Shown one piece after another: positions 48,211 through 56,470 of a stretch of 64,000 nucleotides of DNA. The position numbers and the translations under genes were made by a program. The stretch spans positions 38,501-102,500 of the forward strand of contig NZ_CP038439.1 in assembly GCF_004683865.2 (NCBI RefSeq). The letters run 5' to 3'. A model generated the notes under the pieces. The model was given only the letters and a program-made list of their open reading frames with translations. It made no database searches and was not told the origin of the DNA. The DNA is from Paracoccus liaowanqingii (lineage in GTDB: Bacteria; Pseudomonadota; Alphaproteobacteria; Rhodobacterales; Rhodobacteraceae). Every line of letters starts with the position of its first letter. Positions within the stretch are counted from its first letter, which is position 1.

Positions 48211-49239
48211 ATGCTGCTGAAGGGGGCCGAGATCGCGCGCTATCTGGCCCGCCCCGACCCCTCGCGGCCGGGGCTGCTGATCTATGGGCAGGATGCGATG
48301 CGGGTGGCCCTGAAGCGCGCCGAGGCGGTGCGCGCGCTGGTGGGCGAGAGCGCCGACGAGGAGATGCGCCTGACCCGCATGCCCGGCGGCGGGCTGAAGC
48401 GCGATCCCGCGCAGCTGGTCGATGCGGTGCGCGAGGTGGGGTTCTTTCCCGGCCCCCGCGTGGTGGTGGTCGAGGACACGCCCGATCTGGCGACCGACGC
48501 GATCCGCGCCGCACTCGAGGGCTGGCGGCAGGGCGATGCGGTGGTCGTGGTGACGGCGGGGGCGCTGTCCAAGGGCTCGGCGCTGCGCAAGCTGTTCGAG
48601 ACGCATGGCCAGGCGGTGACCGCGCCCATCTATGACGATCCGCCCGGCGAGGACGAGGTCGCGCGCTGGCTGGCGGATGCCGGGCTGCGCGAGGTCCCGC
48701 GCGAGGCCATGCGCGAGGTGATGCTGCTGTCGCGCGCCCTGGACCCGGGCGATCTGCGCCAGACGGTCGAGAAGATCGGGCTGTACAAGCATGGCGATCC
48801 GACGCCGCTGACGGTCGAGGAGATCGCGCTGCTGGCCCCCGCCACCATCGAGGCCGATCTGGACGAGCTGATCCATGCCGTCGCCGACCGCCGCGAGGCC
48901 GAGTTCGGCCCGCTGATGCGGCGCGTCGACCAGCAGGGCATCGCCCCGGTCACCCTGTGCATCGCCGCCCTGCGCCATTTCCGCGCCCTGCATCTGGCCG
49001 CCGCCGACCCGGCGGGGCCGGGCGTGGCGCTGGCCCGGGCGCGGCCGCCGGTCTTCGGGCCGCGCCGCGACCGGATGGCGCGGCAGGCGCAGGCCTGGGG
49101 GATGGGGCCGCTGGAGGAGGCGGTCTCGACCCTGCTGGCCACCGACATGACCCTGCGCTCGGCCAGCCGGGCGCCGCAGATGGCGCTGGTCGAGCGCGCG
49201 CTGCTTCGGCTGGCGATGAAGCCCCGGGGGCGGCGGTGA
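48211..49239 (+). CDS. holA: DNA polymerase III delta subunit
   Basis: 342 aa. Clamp-loader delta subunit; opens the beta clamp. GLLIYGQDAMRVALKRAEAVRAL near residue 20 is the AAA-like start, with LSRALDPGDLRQTVEKIGLYKHG and a helical C-terminal collar (LRHFRALHLAAADPAGPG...RQAQAWG). It follows lptE by five bases; GTGA overlap links it to the flavoprotein gene. Confidence 0.93.
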   Translation: MLLKGAEIARYLARPDPSRPGLLIYGQDAMRVALKRAEAVRALVGESADEEMRLTRMPGGGLKRDPAQLVDAVREVGFFPGPRVVVVEDTPDLATDAIRAALEGWRQGDAVVVVTAGALSKGSALRKLFETHGQAVTAPIYDDPPGEDEVARWLADAGLREVPREAMREVMLLSRALDPGDLRQTVEKIGLYKHGDPTPLTVEEIALLAPATIEADLDELIHAVADRREAEFGPLMRRVDQQGIAPVTLCIAALRHFRALHLAAADPAGPGVALARARPPVFGPRRDRMARQAQAWGMGPLEEAVSTLLATDMTLRSASRAPQMALVERALLRLAMKPRGRR

Positions 49240-50471
49240 GCGATCCGGAGGTCGTCGACGCGCTGGTGATCGGCGCGGGGCCTGCAGGCCTGATGGCGGC
49301 CGAGGCGCTGATGGCGCCGGGCCGCCGCGTGGTGGTGGCCGAGGCGATGCCCACGCCCGCGCGCAAGTTCCTGATGGCCGGGAAATCGGGACTGAACCTG
49401 ACCAAGGCCGAGCCCCTGCCCGCGTTCGCGCGCGGGATCGCGGGCGGGACCGGGGGCTGCCTGCCCCCGGACCCCCGGGGATATTTGTGGACCGCTGCAG
49501 GGGAATTCGGGCCGGAGGCCGTCCGGGACTGGGCCGAGGGCCTGGGGATCGCGCTATTCACCGGGTCGACGGGGCGGGTGTTTCCGGTCGGCATGAAGGC
49601 CTCGCCGCTGCTGCGGGCCTGGCTGGCGCGGCTGCGGGCGGGCGGGGTGGATCTGCGGTCGCGCTGGCGGTGGGTCGGGATGCAGGACGGCTGGCTGTTC
49701 GCGGCGCCCGAGGGGCCGCGGGTCCTGCAGCCGCGTGTGACAGTGCTGGCCTTGGGTGGGGCCAGCTGGCCGCGATTGGGATCGGATGGTGCCTGGGTGC
49801 CGATGCTGGAGGCGGCGGGCGTGGCGGTGGCGCCCTTCCGGCCCGCGAACATGGGATTCCGGGTCGATTGGTCTGCGCCCATGGCGCGGGTCTTCGGGGC
49901 GGCGGTGAAGGGCACGGCGATCCGGGCGGGCGATGCCGTCAGCCGGGGCGAGTGGGTGATCACCCAGCAGGGCATCGAGGGGGGCGGCGTCTATGCCGTC
50001 GCCGCGGCGATCCGCGACGGGGCCTCAGCGGCGGTGGATCTGGCCCCCGATCTGGATCACGACGCCTTGGCGGCGCGCTTCGCGCAGCCGCGCGGGCGGC
50101 TGAGCCTGGGCAACTGGCTGCGGCGGATCTGGGGCGATCCGGCCCGCGTCGCGCTGACCCTGGAATGGGGCCAGCCGCTGCCTTCGGATCCGGCGGGATG
50201 GGCGGCGCGGGCCAAGGCGCTGCCTTTGCGCCATGCGGGGCCGATGGGGCTGTCGCGCGCGATCTCGTCCGCCGGGGGGATCGCGGCGGCGGCGCTGACC
50301 CCGGATCTGGAACTGCGCGCCCGGCCGGGCGTCTTCGCCGCGGGCGAGATGCTGGACTGGGAGGCGCCGACGGGCGGCTATCTGCTGACCACCTGCCTGG
50401 CCACCGGGCGCCGCGCGGGCGAGGCTGCGGCGCGGCGCCTGGCGGATCAGGACGCGGCGACGGCCCGGTAG
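49236..50471 (+). CDS. BaiN/RdsA-type NAD(P)/FAD-dependent oxidoreductase with repeat insertion
   Basis: 411 aa from a GTG at 49236. The FAD-binding start is VVDALVIGAGPAGLMAAEAL; MAGKSGLNLTKAEPLP, GSTGRVFPVGMKASPLL, QQGIEGGGVYAVAAAIRDG and FAAGEMLDWEAPTGGYLLTTC fix the family (TIGR03862-like). Catalytic role and substrate unknown. Between residues about 70 and 90 the sequence GTGGCLPPDPRGYLWTAAG comes from a repeat element inserted in frame (49450-49500); relatives I know of have a shorter, different stretch there. Whether the protein stays active is unclear. Confidence 0.86.
   Translation: MSDPEVVDALVIGAGPAGLMAAEALMAPGRRVVVAEAMPTPARKFLMAGKSGLNLTKAEPLPAFARGIAGGTGGCLPPDPRGYLWTAAGEFGPEAVRDWAEGLGIALFTGSTGRVFPVGMKASPLLRAWLARLRAGGVDLRSRWRWVGMQDGWLFAAPEGPRVLQPRVTVLALGGASWPRLGSDGAWVPMLEAAGVAVAPFRPANMGFRVDWSAPMARVFGAAVKGTAIRAGDAVSRGEWVITQQGIEGGGVYAVAAAIRDGASAAVDLAPDLDHDALAARFAQPRGRLSLGNWLRRIWGDPARVALTLEWGQPLPSDPAGWAARAKALPLRHAGPMGLSRAISSAGGIAAAALTPDLELRARPGVFAAGEMLDWEAPTGGYLLTTCLATGRRAGEAAARRLADQDAATAR
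49450..49504. repeat. Dispersed GGGATATTT-type repeat inside a coding region
   Basis: Hairpin CCGGGGGC-TGCCT-GCCCCCGG (49450-49470), then ACCCCCGGGGATATTTG and TGGACCGCTGCAGGGG. It stays open in the reading frame of the flavoprotein gene. Confidence 0.75.
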
Positions 50472-51034
50472 GCCGGGCGCTGGCGCATCCGGTCCAGATA
50501 GTCCGACAGGCGCGCCTCGACCACCGGGAAGCGCGCGGTCAGCGCCCAGTCCAGGCAATGGGTCAGGATGATGTCGGGCACGGTCATCCGCTCGCCCATC
50601 AGGAAGGGGCCGTCGGACATGCGGTGGACCAGGGTTTTCTGGCTGGTCTCGAATTCCCACCGCAGGGTGTTCTTGATGGCGCTGAGGCGCATCTCCTCGG
50701 GCAGGATGAAGCTGTGGCGGGCGGCCAGCCAAAGGGCCGCGTCGAACTCGTCCAACAGGAACTGGGTCAGGCTGTCCTGGCGCGCCCGGTCCAGCGTGCC
50801 CGCCGGATGGGTCAGTTGGCCGTGGCGGTCGGCCAGATAGGTCAGGATCGCGGTCGAATCGGTGATCGGCGTGCCGTCGTCGATCAGCACCGGGACCTTG
50901 CCCGCCGGGTTGAAGGGCACGACGCCCTCGCTGCGCGGGTTGGCGGCGATGTGGTCGTAGGGCTCGTCCAGCTCCTGCAGCATCCACAGGACGCGGAAGG
51001 CGCGGGACTTGGCGGTGCCGATGACGCGGTACAT
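50447..51034 (-). CDS. Glutathione S-transferase family protein
   Basis: 195 aa. N-terminal thioredoxin-fold (YRVIGTAKSRAFRVLWMLQEL with AKSR in the usual Ser position, FNPAGKVPVLID, ITDSTAILTYLADRHG) and an all-helical C-terminal domain ending in DYLDRMRQRPAYRA. A cytosolic GST; substrate unknown. Its end overlaps the 3' end of the flavoprotein gene on the other strand. The ATG at 51034 follows AAGGAG. Confidence 0.9.
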   Translation of the reverse strand: MYRVIGTAKSRAFRVLWMLQELDEPYDHIAANPRSEGVVPFNPAGKVPVLIDDGTPITDSTAILTYLADRHGQLTHPAGTLDRARQDSLTQFLLDEFDAALWLAARHSFILPEEMRLSAIKNTLRWEFETSQKTLVHRMSDGPFLMGERMTVPDIILTHCLDWALTARFPVVEARLSDYLDRMRQRPAYRAVAAS

Positions 51035-51089
51035 GGGATCCTCCTTGCCCCTGGGATGCGAACAAGAAGGCCCCATGCTTTCTGCGGCG

Positions 51090-51677
51090 TCAAGCGCGGC
51101 GGCAGGCCACCAGCTGCTGGCGATACATCTCGGACCGGGCGTTGACCTGCCCCGCCACCCGCATCAGCCAGCTCTTCTGGCGATAGCTGCCGCTGCGAAA
51201 GCCGCCCCGCCCCTCGTGATAGGCCAGGTATTGCGAGGCCGCGTCGGATTTCGACAGGCCCAGCTGCTGCTGGCTGCCATGCATGTACCAGCCCATGAAG
51301 TCGGTCGCGTCGCGGATGCTGTCGCGCTGCGCGCGGCGGTTGCCGGAGCTGCGCTGGTATTCCTCCCAGGTGCCGTCCAGCGCCTGCGAATAGCCGAAGG
51401 CGCTGCTCTGCCGCCCGATGGGGATGACGCCCAAGGCATATTGATGCGGCGTGCGGGCATCGCCGATGAATTTCGATTCCTGGTACATGGTCGCCATCTG
51501 CACATGCACCGGCACGCCCCATTTGCGTTCGGTCTGGCGCATGGCGCGCAGATAGGCGGGCCGTTCGGCCGCGATGGCGCATGCATTGTCCAGCTGGCGC
51601 GGCGCGCTGTAATTGCCGCCGCCGCTGCCGCAGGACGCGACCAGCCCCACAATGGCCAGTTTCAGAAGCCTGTTCAT
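51090..51677 (-). CDS. SLT-type lytic transglycosylase lipoprotein
   Basis: 195 aa. Lipobox LAIVGLVASC gives Cys16 as a lipid anchor. A small SLT domain has the catalytic Glu67 in MYQESKF, then AFGYSQALDGTWEEYQ and YMHGSQQQLG. It should cleave peptidoglycan glycan strands from the periplasmic face. Arg/Ser-rich C-terminus. The start at 51677 is chosen because the signal sequence begins there. Confidence 0.88.
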   Translation of the reverse strand: MNRLLKLAIVGLVASCGSGGGNYSAPRQLDNACAIAAERPAYLRAMRQTERKWGVPVHVQMATMYQESKFIGDARTPHQYALGVIPIGRQSSAFGYSQALDGTWEEYQRSSGNRRAQRDSIRDATDFMGWYMHGSQQQLGLSKSDAASQYLAYHEGRGGFRSGSYRQKSWLMRVAGQVNARSEMYRQQLVACRRA

Positions 51678-51769
51678 CCTACCCTCGTTCTGCTCGTTCT
51701 GGGGTTTTGCGCCGATCATAGGGAAAATCACGCAGCGGTGAAATCACAATGCCGAAGGGCCTGTCCCGA

Positions 51770-51850
51770 TCTCGGCCCCGACCCTGGCCCCGACCTCGCC
51801 CGCCGGGACCGGCACCGCGCCTCCTTCGGTCCGGAAATATCCCCGCCGGA
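51770..51850. repeat. Dispersed GGGATATTT-type repeat, copy near modE-like gene
   Basis: On the minus strand the core is TCCGGCGGGGATATTTCCGG then ACCGAAGGAG (51821-51850). Next to it GGCCCCGACC is repeated in tandem (about 51773-51797). It lies between the ModE-like gene and the SLT lipoprotein gene, which face the same way. Confidence 0.65.
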
Positions 51851-51861
51851 GGCCTCCGCCC

Positions 51862-52257
51862 TCACCGTCCCGCGCCGCCCGTCCGGTCCGCGCCCTCGGG
51901 CCGCAAAAGCGCGTTCAGCGCCTGCAGATCATTCGCGCCCGCCTCCAGCAGCAGCGATTCCAGCGCGCGGTAATGGGTCAGGACCTTGCCGCCCGTCTCG
52001 GTCACCGTCGCGCCGCCGCCGCCCGGGCCGCCGCGCGCGCTGTCGATCACCGGATGGGCGAAGGCCACGTTCATCTCCTCGACCAGGGTCCAGGCGCGCT
52101 TGTAGCTCATCCCCATCTCGCGCGCGGCGGCCGAGATCGAGCCGAGCCGCGCGATCCGGGCCAGCAGCTCGGCCTTGCCCGGACCCAGGATCAGCGGCGA
52201 ATCGTATTCTAGCCGCAGCTTGATGCGCAGCCGGGGGCTGGTCGCGGGAGGGGTCAT
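51862..52257 (-). CDS. ModE N-terminal-domain winged-helix regulator
   Basis: 131 aa. Single LysR/ModE-type winged helix ([33 protein letters not shown]) without the C-terminal molybdate (MOP) domains, so it would not sense molybdate by itself. DNA binding as a dimer is expected; targets unknown. A perfect 18-base palindrome (52299-52316) lies 42 bases upstream in the spacer shared with the divergent thiolase gene, a candidate autoregulatory site. Confidence 0.86.
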   Translation of the reverse strand: MTPPATSPRLRIKLRLEYDSPLILGPGKAELLARIARLGSISAAAREMGMSYKRAWTLVEEMNVAFAHPVIDSARGGPGGGGATVTETGGKVLTHYRALESLLLEAGANDLQALNALLRPEGADRTGGAGR

Positions 52258-52298
52258 GCGGGATGCGGTCCTTCGTTATTCCTGTCAAGCATAGCGCC

Positions 52299-52316
52299 TT
52301 GCGGCCCGGGCCGCAA
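52299..52316. promoter_or_regulatory. Perfect 18-base palindrome between ModE-like and thiolase genes
   Basis: TTGCGGCCCGGGCCGCAA, nine-base half-sites without spacer, 42 bases from the regulator start and 77 from the thiolase ATG. An operator is more likely than a terminator, since no T-run follows. Confidence 0.55.
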
Positions 52317-52392
52317 TTTGCCGCGACGGCACGGCTTGCGGGATGCGCGTCGCGGCCTATCCTGCGGATCACGGGAAGAGGAGGCCCGCCCC

Positions 52393-53586
52393 ATGTCCGC
52401 AACCGACCCCGCCACCCAGATCGTCATCCTGTCCGGCGCCCGCACGGCGATCGGCACCTTCGGGGGCAGCCTTGCGGCGATCCCGCCGATCAGCCTGGCC
52501 GCCACGGTCACCCGCGCCGCGCTGGACCGCGCGGGCATGGCGCCCGACCGGATCGGGCAGGTCGTCTTCGGCCATGTCATCAACACCGAGCCGCGCGACA
52601 TGTATCTGAGCCGCGTGGCCATGCTGGAGGCGGGCATCCCCCACACCACGCCCGCGATGAACGTCAACCGGCTGTGCGGGTCGGGGGCGCAGGCCATCGT
52701 CTCGGCCATGCAGTCGCTGATGCTGGGCGATGCGGGCTTCGCCGTCGCGGGCGGTGCCGAAAGCATGAGCCGCGCGCCCTATGTCGTCCCGCAGGCGCGC
52801 TTCGGGGCGAAGATGGGCGATGTGGCGATGCTGGACATGATGACCGGCGCGCTGACCTGCCCGATGGGCACCGGCCATATGGGCGTCACGGCGGAGAACG
52901 TCGCCGCCGAGCATGACATCTCGCGCGAGGCGCAGGACGCCTTCGCCCTGGAGTCGCAGAGCCGCGCGGCGGCGGCGATCGCGGCGGGGCATTTCCGCGA
53001 CCAGATCGTGCCGGTCGAGGTGAAGACGCGGCAGGGCATGATGGCCTTCGACACCGACGAGCATCCCAAGGCCACCAGCCTGGAGAAGCTGGCGGGGCTG
53101 AAGGCGGTCTTCCTCAAGGGCGGCAGCGTGACGGCGGGCAATGCCAGCGGCATCAACGACGGCGCGGCGGCGCTGGTGCTGGCGCGGGGCGACGCCGCCC
53201 GCGAGGCCGGCCTGACCCCGCGCGCCCGCATCCTGGGCTATGCTGTCGCGGGCGTGCGCCCCGAGGTCATGGGCATCGGCCCGGTCCCGGCGGTCGAGGC
53301 GCTGATGGCCCGCACCGGCCTGCGCATCGCCGATTTCGACGTGATTGAATCGAACGAGGCCTTCGCCGCGCAGGCGCTGGCGGTGAACAAGGGGCTGGGG
53401 CTGGACCCGGCCCGGGTGAACCCCAATGGCGGGGCCATCGCCTTGGGCCATCCGGTCGGCGCGACCGGCGCGATCCTGACGATCAAGGCGCTGTGCGAGC
53501 TGGAACGGACGGGCGGACGGACCGCGCTGATCACCATGTGCATCGGCGGCGGGCAGGGCATCGCACTGGCGATCCGGCGCGACTGA
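52393..53586 (+). CDS. Acetyl-CoA acetyltransferase (thiolase II)
   Basis: 397 aa. The acyl-carrying Cys95 is in [15 protein letters not shown]; His in [15 protein letters not shown] near 355; the second Cys in [12 protein letters not shown] near 385. Condenses or cleaves acyl-CoAs, e.g. acetoacetyl-CoA for polyhydroxybutyrate (PhaA) or fatty-acid breakdown. No phaB/phaC adjacent, so the exact pathway is open. Ends at a strong terminator, before the lactate permease. Confidence 0.95.
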   Translation: MSATDPATQIVILSGARTAIGTFGGSLAAIPPISLAATVTRAALDRAGMAPDRIGQVVFGHVINTEPRDMYLSRVAMLEAGIPHTTPAMNVNRLCGSGAQAIVSAMQSLMLGDAGFAVAGGAESMSRAPYVVPQARFGAKMGDVAMLDMMTGALTCPMGTGHMGVTAENVAAEHDISREAQDAFALESQSRAAAAIAAGHFRDQIVPVEVKTRQGMMAFDTDEHPKATSLEKLAGLKAVFLKGGSVTAGNASGINDGAAALVLARGDAAREAGLTPRARILGYAVAGVRPEVMGIGPVPAVEALMARTGLRIADFDVIESNEAFAAQALAVNKGLGLDPARVNPNGGAIALGHPVGATGAILTIKALCELERTGGRTALITMCIGGGQGIALAIRRD

Positions 53587-53611
53587 CCCGACCTTCGTCG
53601 GACCTGACGTC

Positions 53612-53639
53612 ACCGGTCCGGTTTCCGGACCGGTTTTTT
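53612..53639 (+). terminator. Intrinsic terminator after thiolase gene
   Basis: ACCGGTCCGG-TTT-CCGGACCGGT followed by TTTTTTC; a perfect ten-pair stem 26 bases after the stop. Confidence 0.92.
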
Positions 53640-53660
53640 CTTGCAATCCGGCTCGAACAC

Positions 53661-53678
53661 GTCACGAGTGTCCGTGAC
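53661..53678 (+). promoter_or_regulatory. Inverted repeat before lactate permease gene
   Basis: GTCACG-AGTGTC-CGTGAC, six-base arms, 20 bases before the GTG start and just upstream of its GGAGG. Could be an operator or an RNA hairpin near the ribosome site. Confidence 0.5.
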
Positions 53679-53698
53679 AATTCGAGGAGGAAAACGGG

Positions 53699-55462
53699 GT
53701 GTCACAGGGAGTTCTGTTCATTGCCGCGGCCTTGCCGGTCCTGGTGGTGTTTATCTTGCTGGTGGTGATGCGCCGGTCGGCCAAGCTGGCCATGCTGGCG
53801 GCCTACGGCGTCACCGTGCTGCTGGCGCTGGTCCTGTGGGGCGCGCCGCTGGCGCGGGTCGCGGGTGCCACCGTCAACGGTCTGGTGACGGCCATCACGC
53901 TGCTCTACATCGTCTTCGGGGCGATCCTGCTGCTGTACACGGTGCAGGAATCCGGAGCCATCCGCGCCATCCGGCGCGGCTTCACCGACATCTCGCCCGA
54001 CCGGCGCATCCAGGCGATCATCATCGCGTGGATGTTCGGGTCGATGATCGAGGGGGCCTCGGGCTTCGGCACGCCGGCCGCGGTCGCGGCGCCCTTGCTG
54101 CTGGCCATCGGCTTTCCGGCGATGGCCGCGGTCATGGTCACGCTGATCATCCAGTCCACGCCGGTGTCCTTCGGCGCGGTGGGCACGCCGATGCTGGTGG
54201 GCATCAATACCGGGCTGTCCAACAGCCCCGAGGTCGAGGCCGCCATCTCGCCGCTGACCGTGGCGGAATACGTGCCGGTCGTGGCCGCGCAGGTGGCGCT
54301 GGTCCATGCGCTGGTGGGCGTCCTCGTGCCGCTGCTGATGGTGGGCATGCTGACGCGCTTCTTCGGGTCCAGCCGCAGCTTTGCGGAAGGGTTCCGGGCG
54401 TGGAAGTTCGCGATCTTCGCCGGTCTGGCCTTCACGCTGCCCTATCTGGCGGTGGCCTATGTGCTGGGGCCGGAATTCCCGTCCCTGCTGGGCGGCCTGA
54501 TCGGCCTGATGATCGTCGTGCCGGCGGCCCGGGCGGGCTGGTTCCTGCCCGACGACCGCTTCGACTTTCCGCCCCGCGCGCAGTGGGAGGACGGCTGGCA
54601 GGGCAAGCTGGAGCCCGATCAGGCCGAACTGGGGCCGGGCGACCGCAACATCCCGCTGCTGACCGCGTGGATGCCCTACGTGATCGTCGCGGTCCTGCTG
54701 GTGCTGACGCGGACCATCGCGCCGCTCAAGGCCTGGCTGACCGGGCCGGACACGACGCTGATCCTGCGCGACCTGTTCGGGTCGGGGATCAACGCGCAGG
54801 CGCAGTTCGCCTATTCGCCGGGCACGGTGATGATCGTCGCCTCGCTGATCTCGGTCGCGCTGTTCCGCATGCGGGGCAGTGCCTATGGCCGGGCCTGGGC
54901 GATCTCGGGGCGCACGATGATCGCCGCCGCCCCGGCGCTGCTGCTGGCGGTGCCTATGGTGCAGGTCTTCATCAACTCGGGATCCGACGGGATGGCCTCG
55001 ATGCCCATCACCCTGGCCGAGGGGATGGCGGCGGCGACCGGCGCCTCCTGGCCGCTGTTCGCGCCGATCGTGGGGGCGCTGGGCGCCTTCATCGCCGGAT
55101 CGAACACGGTGTCGAACATGATGTTCTCGCTGTTCCAGTTCTCGACCGCGGAAAGCATCGGGCTGGATCTGGCGGGCATCACGATGGTCGTCGTGCTGCA
55201 GGCCGTCGGTGGCGCGGCGGGCAACATGGTCTGCGTGCACAACGTGGTGGCGGCCTCGGCCGTGGTGGGCCTGACCGACCGCGAGGGCGACATCATCCGC
55301 AAGACGCTGATCACCATGGCCTATTACGTGGTGCAGGCGGGCCTGATCGGCATGGCGCTGATCGCCGGTGGCCTGATGTGGTGGGCGGCGGCCGTGATCT
55401 GGGCCGCGGCGGTGGTGCTGGCCATGCGCACCAACCGCAGCCGGGCGATGGTCCGCGCCTGA
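53699..55462 (+). CDS. L-lactate permease (LctP family)
   Basis: 587 aa with about 14 membrane segments. [67 protein letters not shown] and [21 protein letters not shown] are family hallmarks. Imports lactate and related 2-hydroxy acids with protons. GTG start at 53699 after CGAGGAGG. No lactate dehydrogenase gene next to it. Flanked by terminators, so it is its own transcript. Confidence 0.95.
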   Translation: MSQGVLFIAAALPVLVVFILLVVMRRSAKLAMLAAYGVTVLLALVLWGAPLARVAGATVNGLVTAITLLYIVFGAILLLYTVQESGAIRAIRRGFTDISPDRRIQAIIIAWMFGSMIEGASGFGTPAAVAAPLLLAIGFPAMAAVMVTLIIQSTPVSFGAVGTPMLVGINTGLSNSPEVEAAISPLTVAEYVPVVAAQVALVHALVGVLVPLLMVGMLTRFFGSSRSFAEGFRAWKFAIFAGLAFTLPYLAVAYVLGPEFPSLLGGLIGLMIVVPAARAGWFLPDDRFDFPPRAQWEDGWQGKLEPDQAELGPGDRNIPLLTAWMPYVIVAVLLVLTRTIAPLKAWLTGPDTTLILRDLFGSGINAQAQFAYSPGTVMIVASLISVALFRMRGSAYGRAWAISGRTMIAAAPALLLAVPMVQVFINSGSDGMASMPITLAEGMAAATGASWPLFAPIVGALGAFIAGSNTVSNMMFSLFQFSTAESIGLDLAGITMVVVLQAVGGAAGNMVCVHNVVAASAVVGLTDREGDIIRKTLITMAYYVVQAGLIGMALIAGGLMWWAAAVIWAAAVVLAMRTNRSRAMVRA

Positions 55463-55481
55463 CATCGCGACCCGAACGACG

Positions 55482-55510
55482 AAAGGGGCGGCCTTCGGGC
55501 CGCCCCTTTT
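55482..55510 (+). terminator. Intrinsic terminator after lactate permease gene
   Basis: AAAGGGGCGGCC-TTCG-GGCCGCCCCTTTT: a twelve-pair stem with a UUCG tetraloop and T-run, 20 bases past the stop. Confidence 0.95.
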
Positions 55511-55548
55511 GCATGTCCCGCCCCCGCGCCTGAAGGCGGAAACGGGAA

Positions 55549-55574
55549 CGGGCCGCCCAGCAAAAGGCGGCCCG
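55549..55574 (-). terminator. Hairpin downstream of the small ORF
   Basis: CGGGCCGCC / GGCGGCCCG with an eight-base loop, 80 bases after the stop of the 18-codon ORF when read on the minus strand. The T-run is weak (TTCCCGTTT), so termination is uncertain. Confidence 0.5.
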
Positions 55575-55653
55575 CGAGATCCAAGGAGATGGTCCGGTTA
55601 GGGGCGGATCCGGGTCCGGTCCCAACCAGGGTAAGAAGCCTTTGGGGCTGCCC

Positions 55654-55710
55654 TCAGGCCACGGTCCCCCCGACTGTTCCGAAACGTCTCTCCACTATCA
55701 CTCTAGACAC
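55654..55710 (-). CDS. Possible 18-codon ORF with very strong Shine-Dalgarno sequence
   Basis: The GTG at 55710 starts MSRVIVERRFGTVGGTVA, stop at 55656-55654. It is preceded by GAAAGGAGGTGGTCCA, of which eleven bases (GAAAGGAGGTG) are complementary to the anti-SD end of 16S rRNA (CACCTCCTTTC) at ideal spacing. It follows the queuosine-precursor transporter gene (stop 66 bases upstream of the GTG). No protein family recognised. Could be a leader peptide, a small protein or a fortuitous site in an RNA element. Confidence 0.5.
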   Translation of the reverse strand: MSRVIVERRFGTVGGTVA

Positions 55711-55755
55711 TGGACCACCTCCTTTCAAAAGATTGCTGTACAATTGCAGGCTGAC

Positions 55756-55772
55756 ACAGTTCCAGAAACTGT
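55756..55772. promoter_or_regulatory. Inverted repeat over a TTGACA box
   Basis: ACAGTT-CCAGA-AACTGT. On the minus strand TTGACA (55775-55770) overlaps it, near the end of the transporter gene and 45-65 bases upstream of the 18-codon ORF. No convincing -10 box at 17 bases, so the promoter is tentative. Confidence 0.35.
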
Positions 55773-55775
55773 CAA

Positions 55776-56378
55776 TCAGCTTTCCGCAGTGCGGCGCAAC
55801 AAATTGCGGACAATCAGCCGGAAGGGCACAAGGGCCAGTAGCGCCAGCGCCAGCTTGACCATCCAGTCGGCCAGCGCCAGCGACAGCCAGAGCGGGCCCA
55901 GGGGCCCTTGGCCCAGCAACGGCACGGCCTCGTTGGCCCAGCCTGTATTGGCGTCGGCGGGCAGGAAGGCCGCGAAGGCGATGCCGAAGAACAGCGCCGT
56001 GTCCAGCACCGATCCGACCAGGGTCGAGACCAGCGGCGCCCGCCACCAGCGGCCTTCGCGAAGTGCATCGAAAATCGCCACATCGGCCATCTGCGCCACC
56101 AGGAAGGCCGTCCCCGAGGCCGCGGCGATGCGCAGGGTCGTGGCCTCCATCCCCGCCGCGACCAGCGACCACAGGACGCCCGTCACGAATCCCGCCAGCA
56201 CCACGCGCCGCGCGGCAGGGGCGCCATAGACGCGGTTCATCACGTCGGTGACCAGGAAGGCCAGCGGATAGGTGAAGGCGCCCCAGGTCAGCCAGGTGGC
56301 CACGGTGAACTGGACGAGGATGTTCGAGGCCAGCACGATGGCGGCCATGGCAAGGATGCCGGGCAGGAAGCGGGTCAT
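55776..56378 (-). CDS. Queuosine precursor transporter (YhhQ/COG1738)
   Basis: 200 aa from the ATG at 56378; an in-frame TTG at 56399 would add seven residues. About six membrane segments; WGAFTYPLAFLVTDVMNRVYG and FLVAQMADVAIFDALR are the family signature. YhhQ imports preQ0/preQ1, so this cell can probably salvage precursors for queuosine in tRNA wobble positions. No que genes in the window. I looked for a preQ1 riboswitch upstream and could not recognise one. Confidence 0.92.
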   Translation of the reverse strand: MTRFLPGILAMAAIVLASNILVQFTVATWLTWGAFTYPLAFLVTDVMNRVYGAPAARRVVLAGFVTGVLWSLVAAGMEATTLRIAAASGTAFLVAQMADVAIFDALREGRWWRAPLVSTLVGSVLDTALFFGIAFAAFLPADANTGWANEAVPLLGQGPLGPLWLSLALADWMVKLALALLALVPFRLIVRNLLRRTAES

Positions 56379-56470
56379 CGGTGATATCCGTTTTGACAAG
56401 GTGGCGGAGAACTCGGCCCCGGGTCGCGCCGCGGGGCAACGCGGGCCTTACGCCCGCGCGGGCCGCCTTG

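Larger units (their letters stand above)
55463..55775. other. 313-base spacer between lactate permease and queuosine transporter genes
   Basis: Contains the lactate permease terminator, the second GC hairpin, the 18-codon ORF with its strong ribosome site, and the inverted repeat; no other gene seen. Confidence 0.7.

Noticed and set aside
56379..56470. preQ1 riboswitch before the queuosine-precursor transporter
   Set aside because: The leader is short and GC-rich with one hairpin; no preQ1-type aptamer sequence could be recognised by eye.
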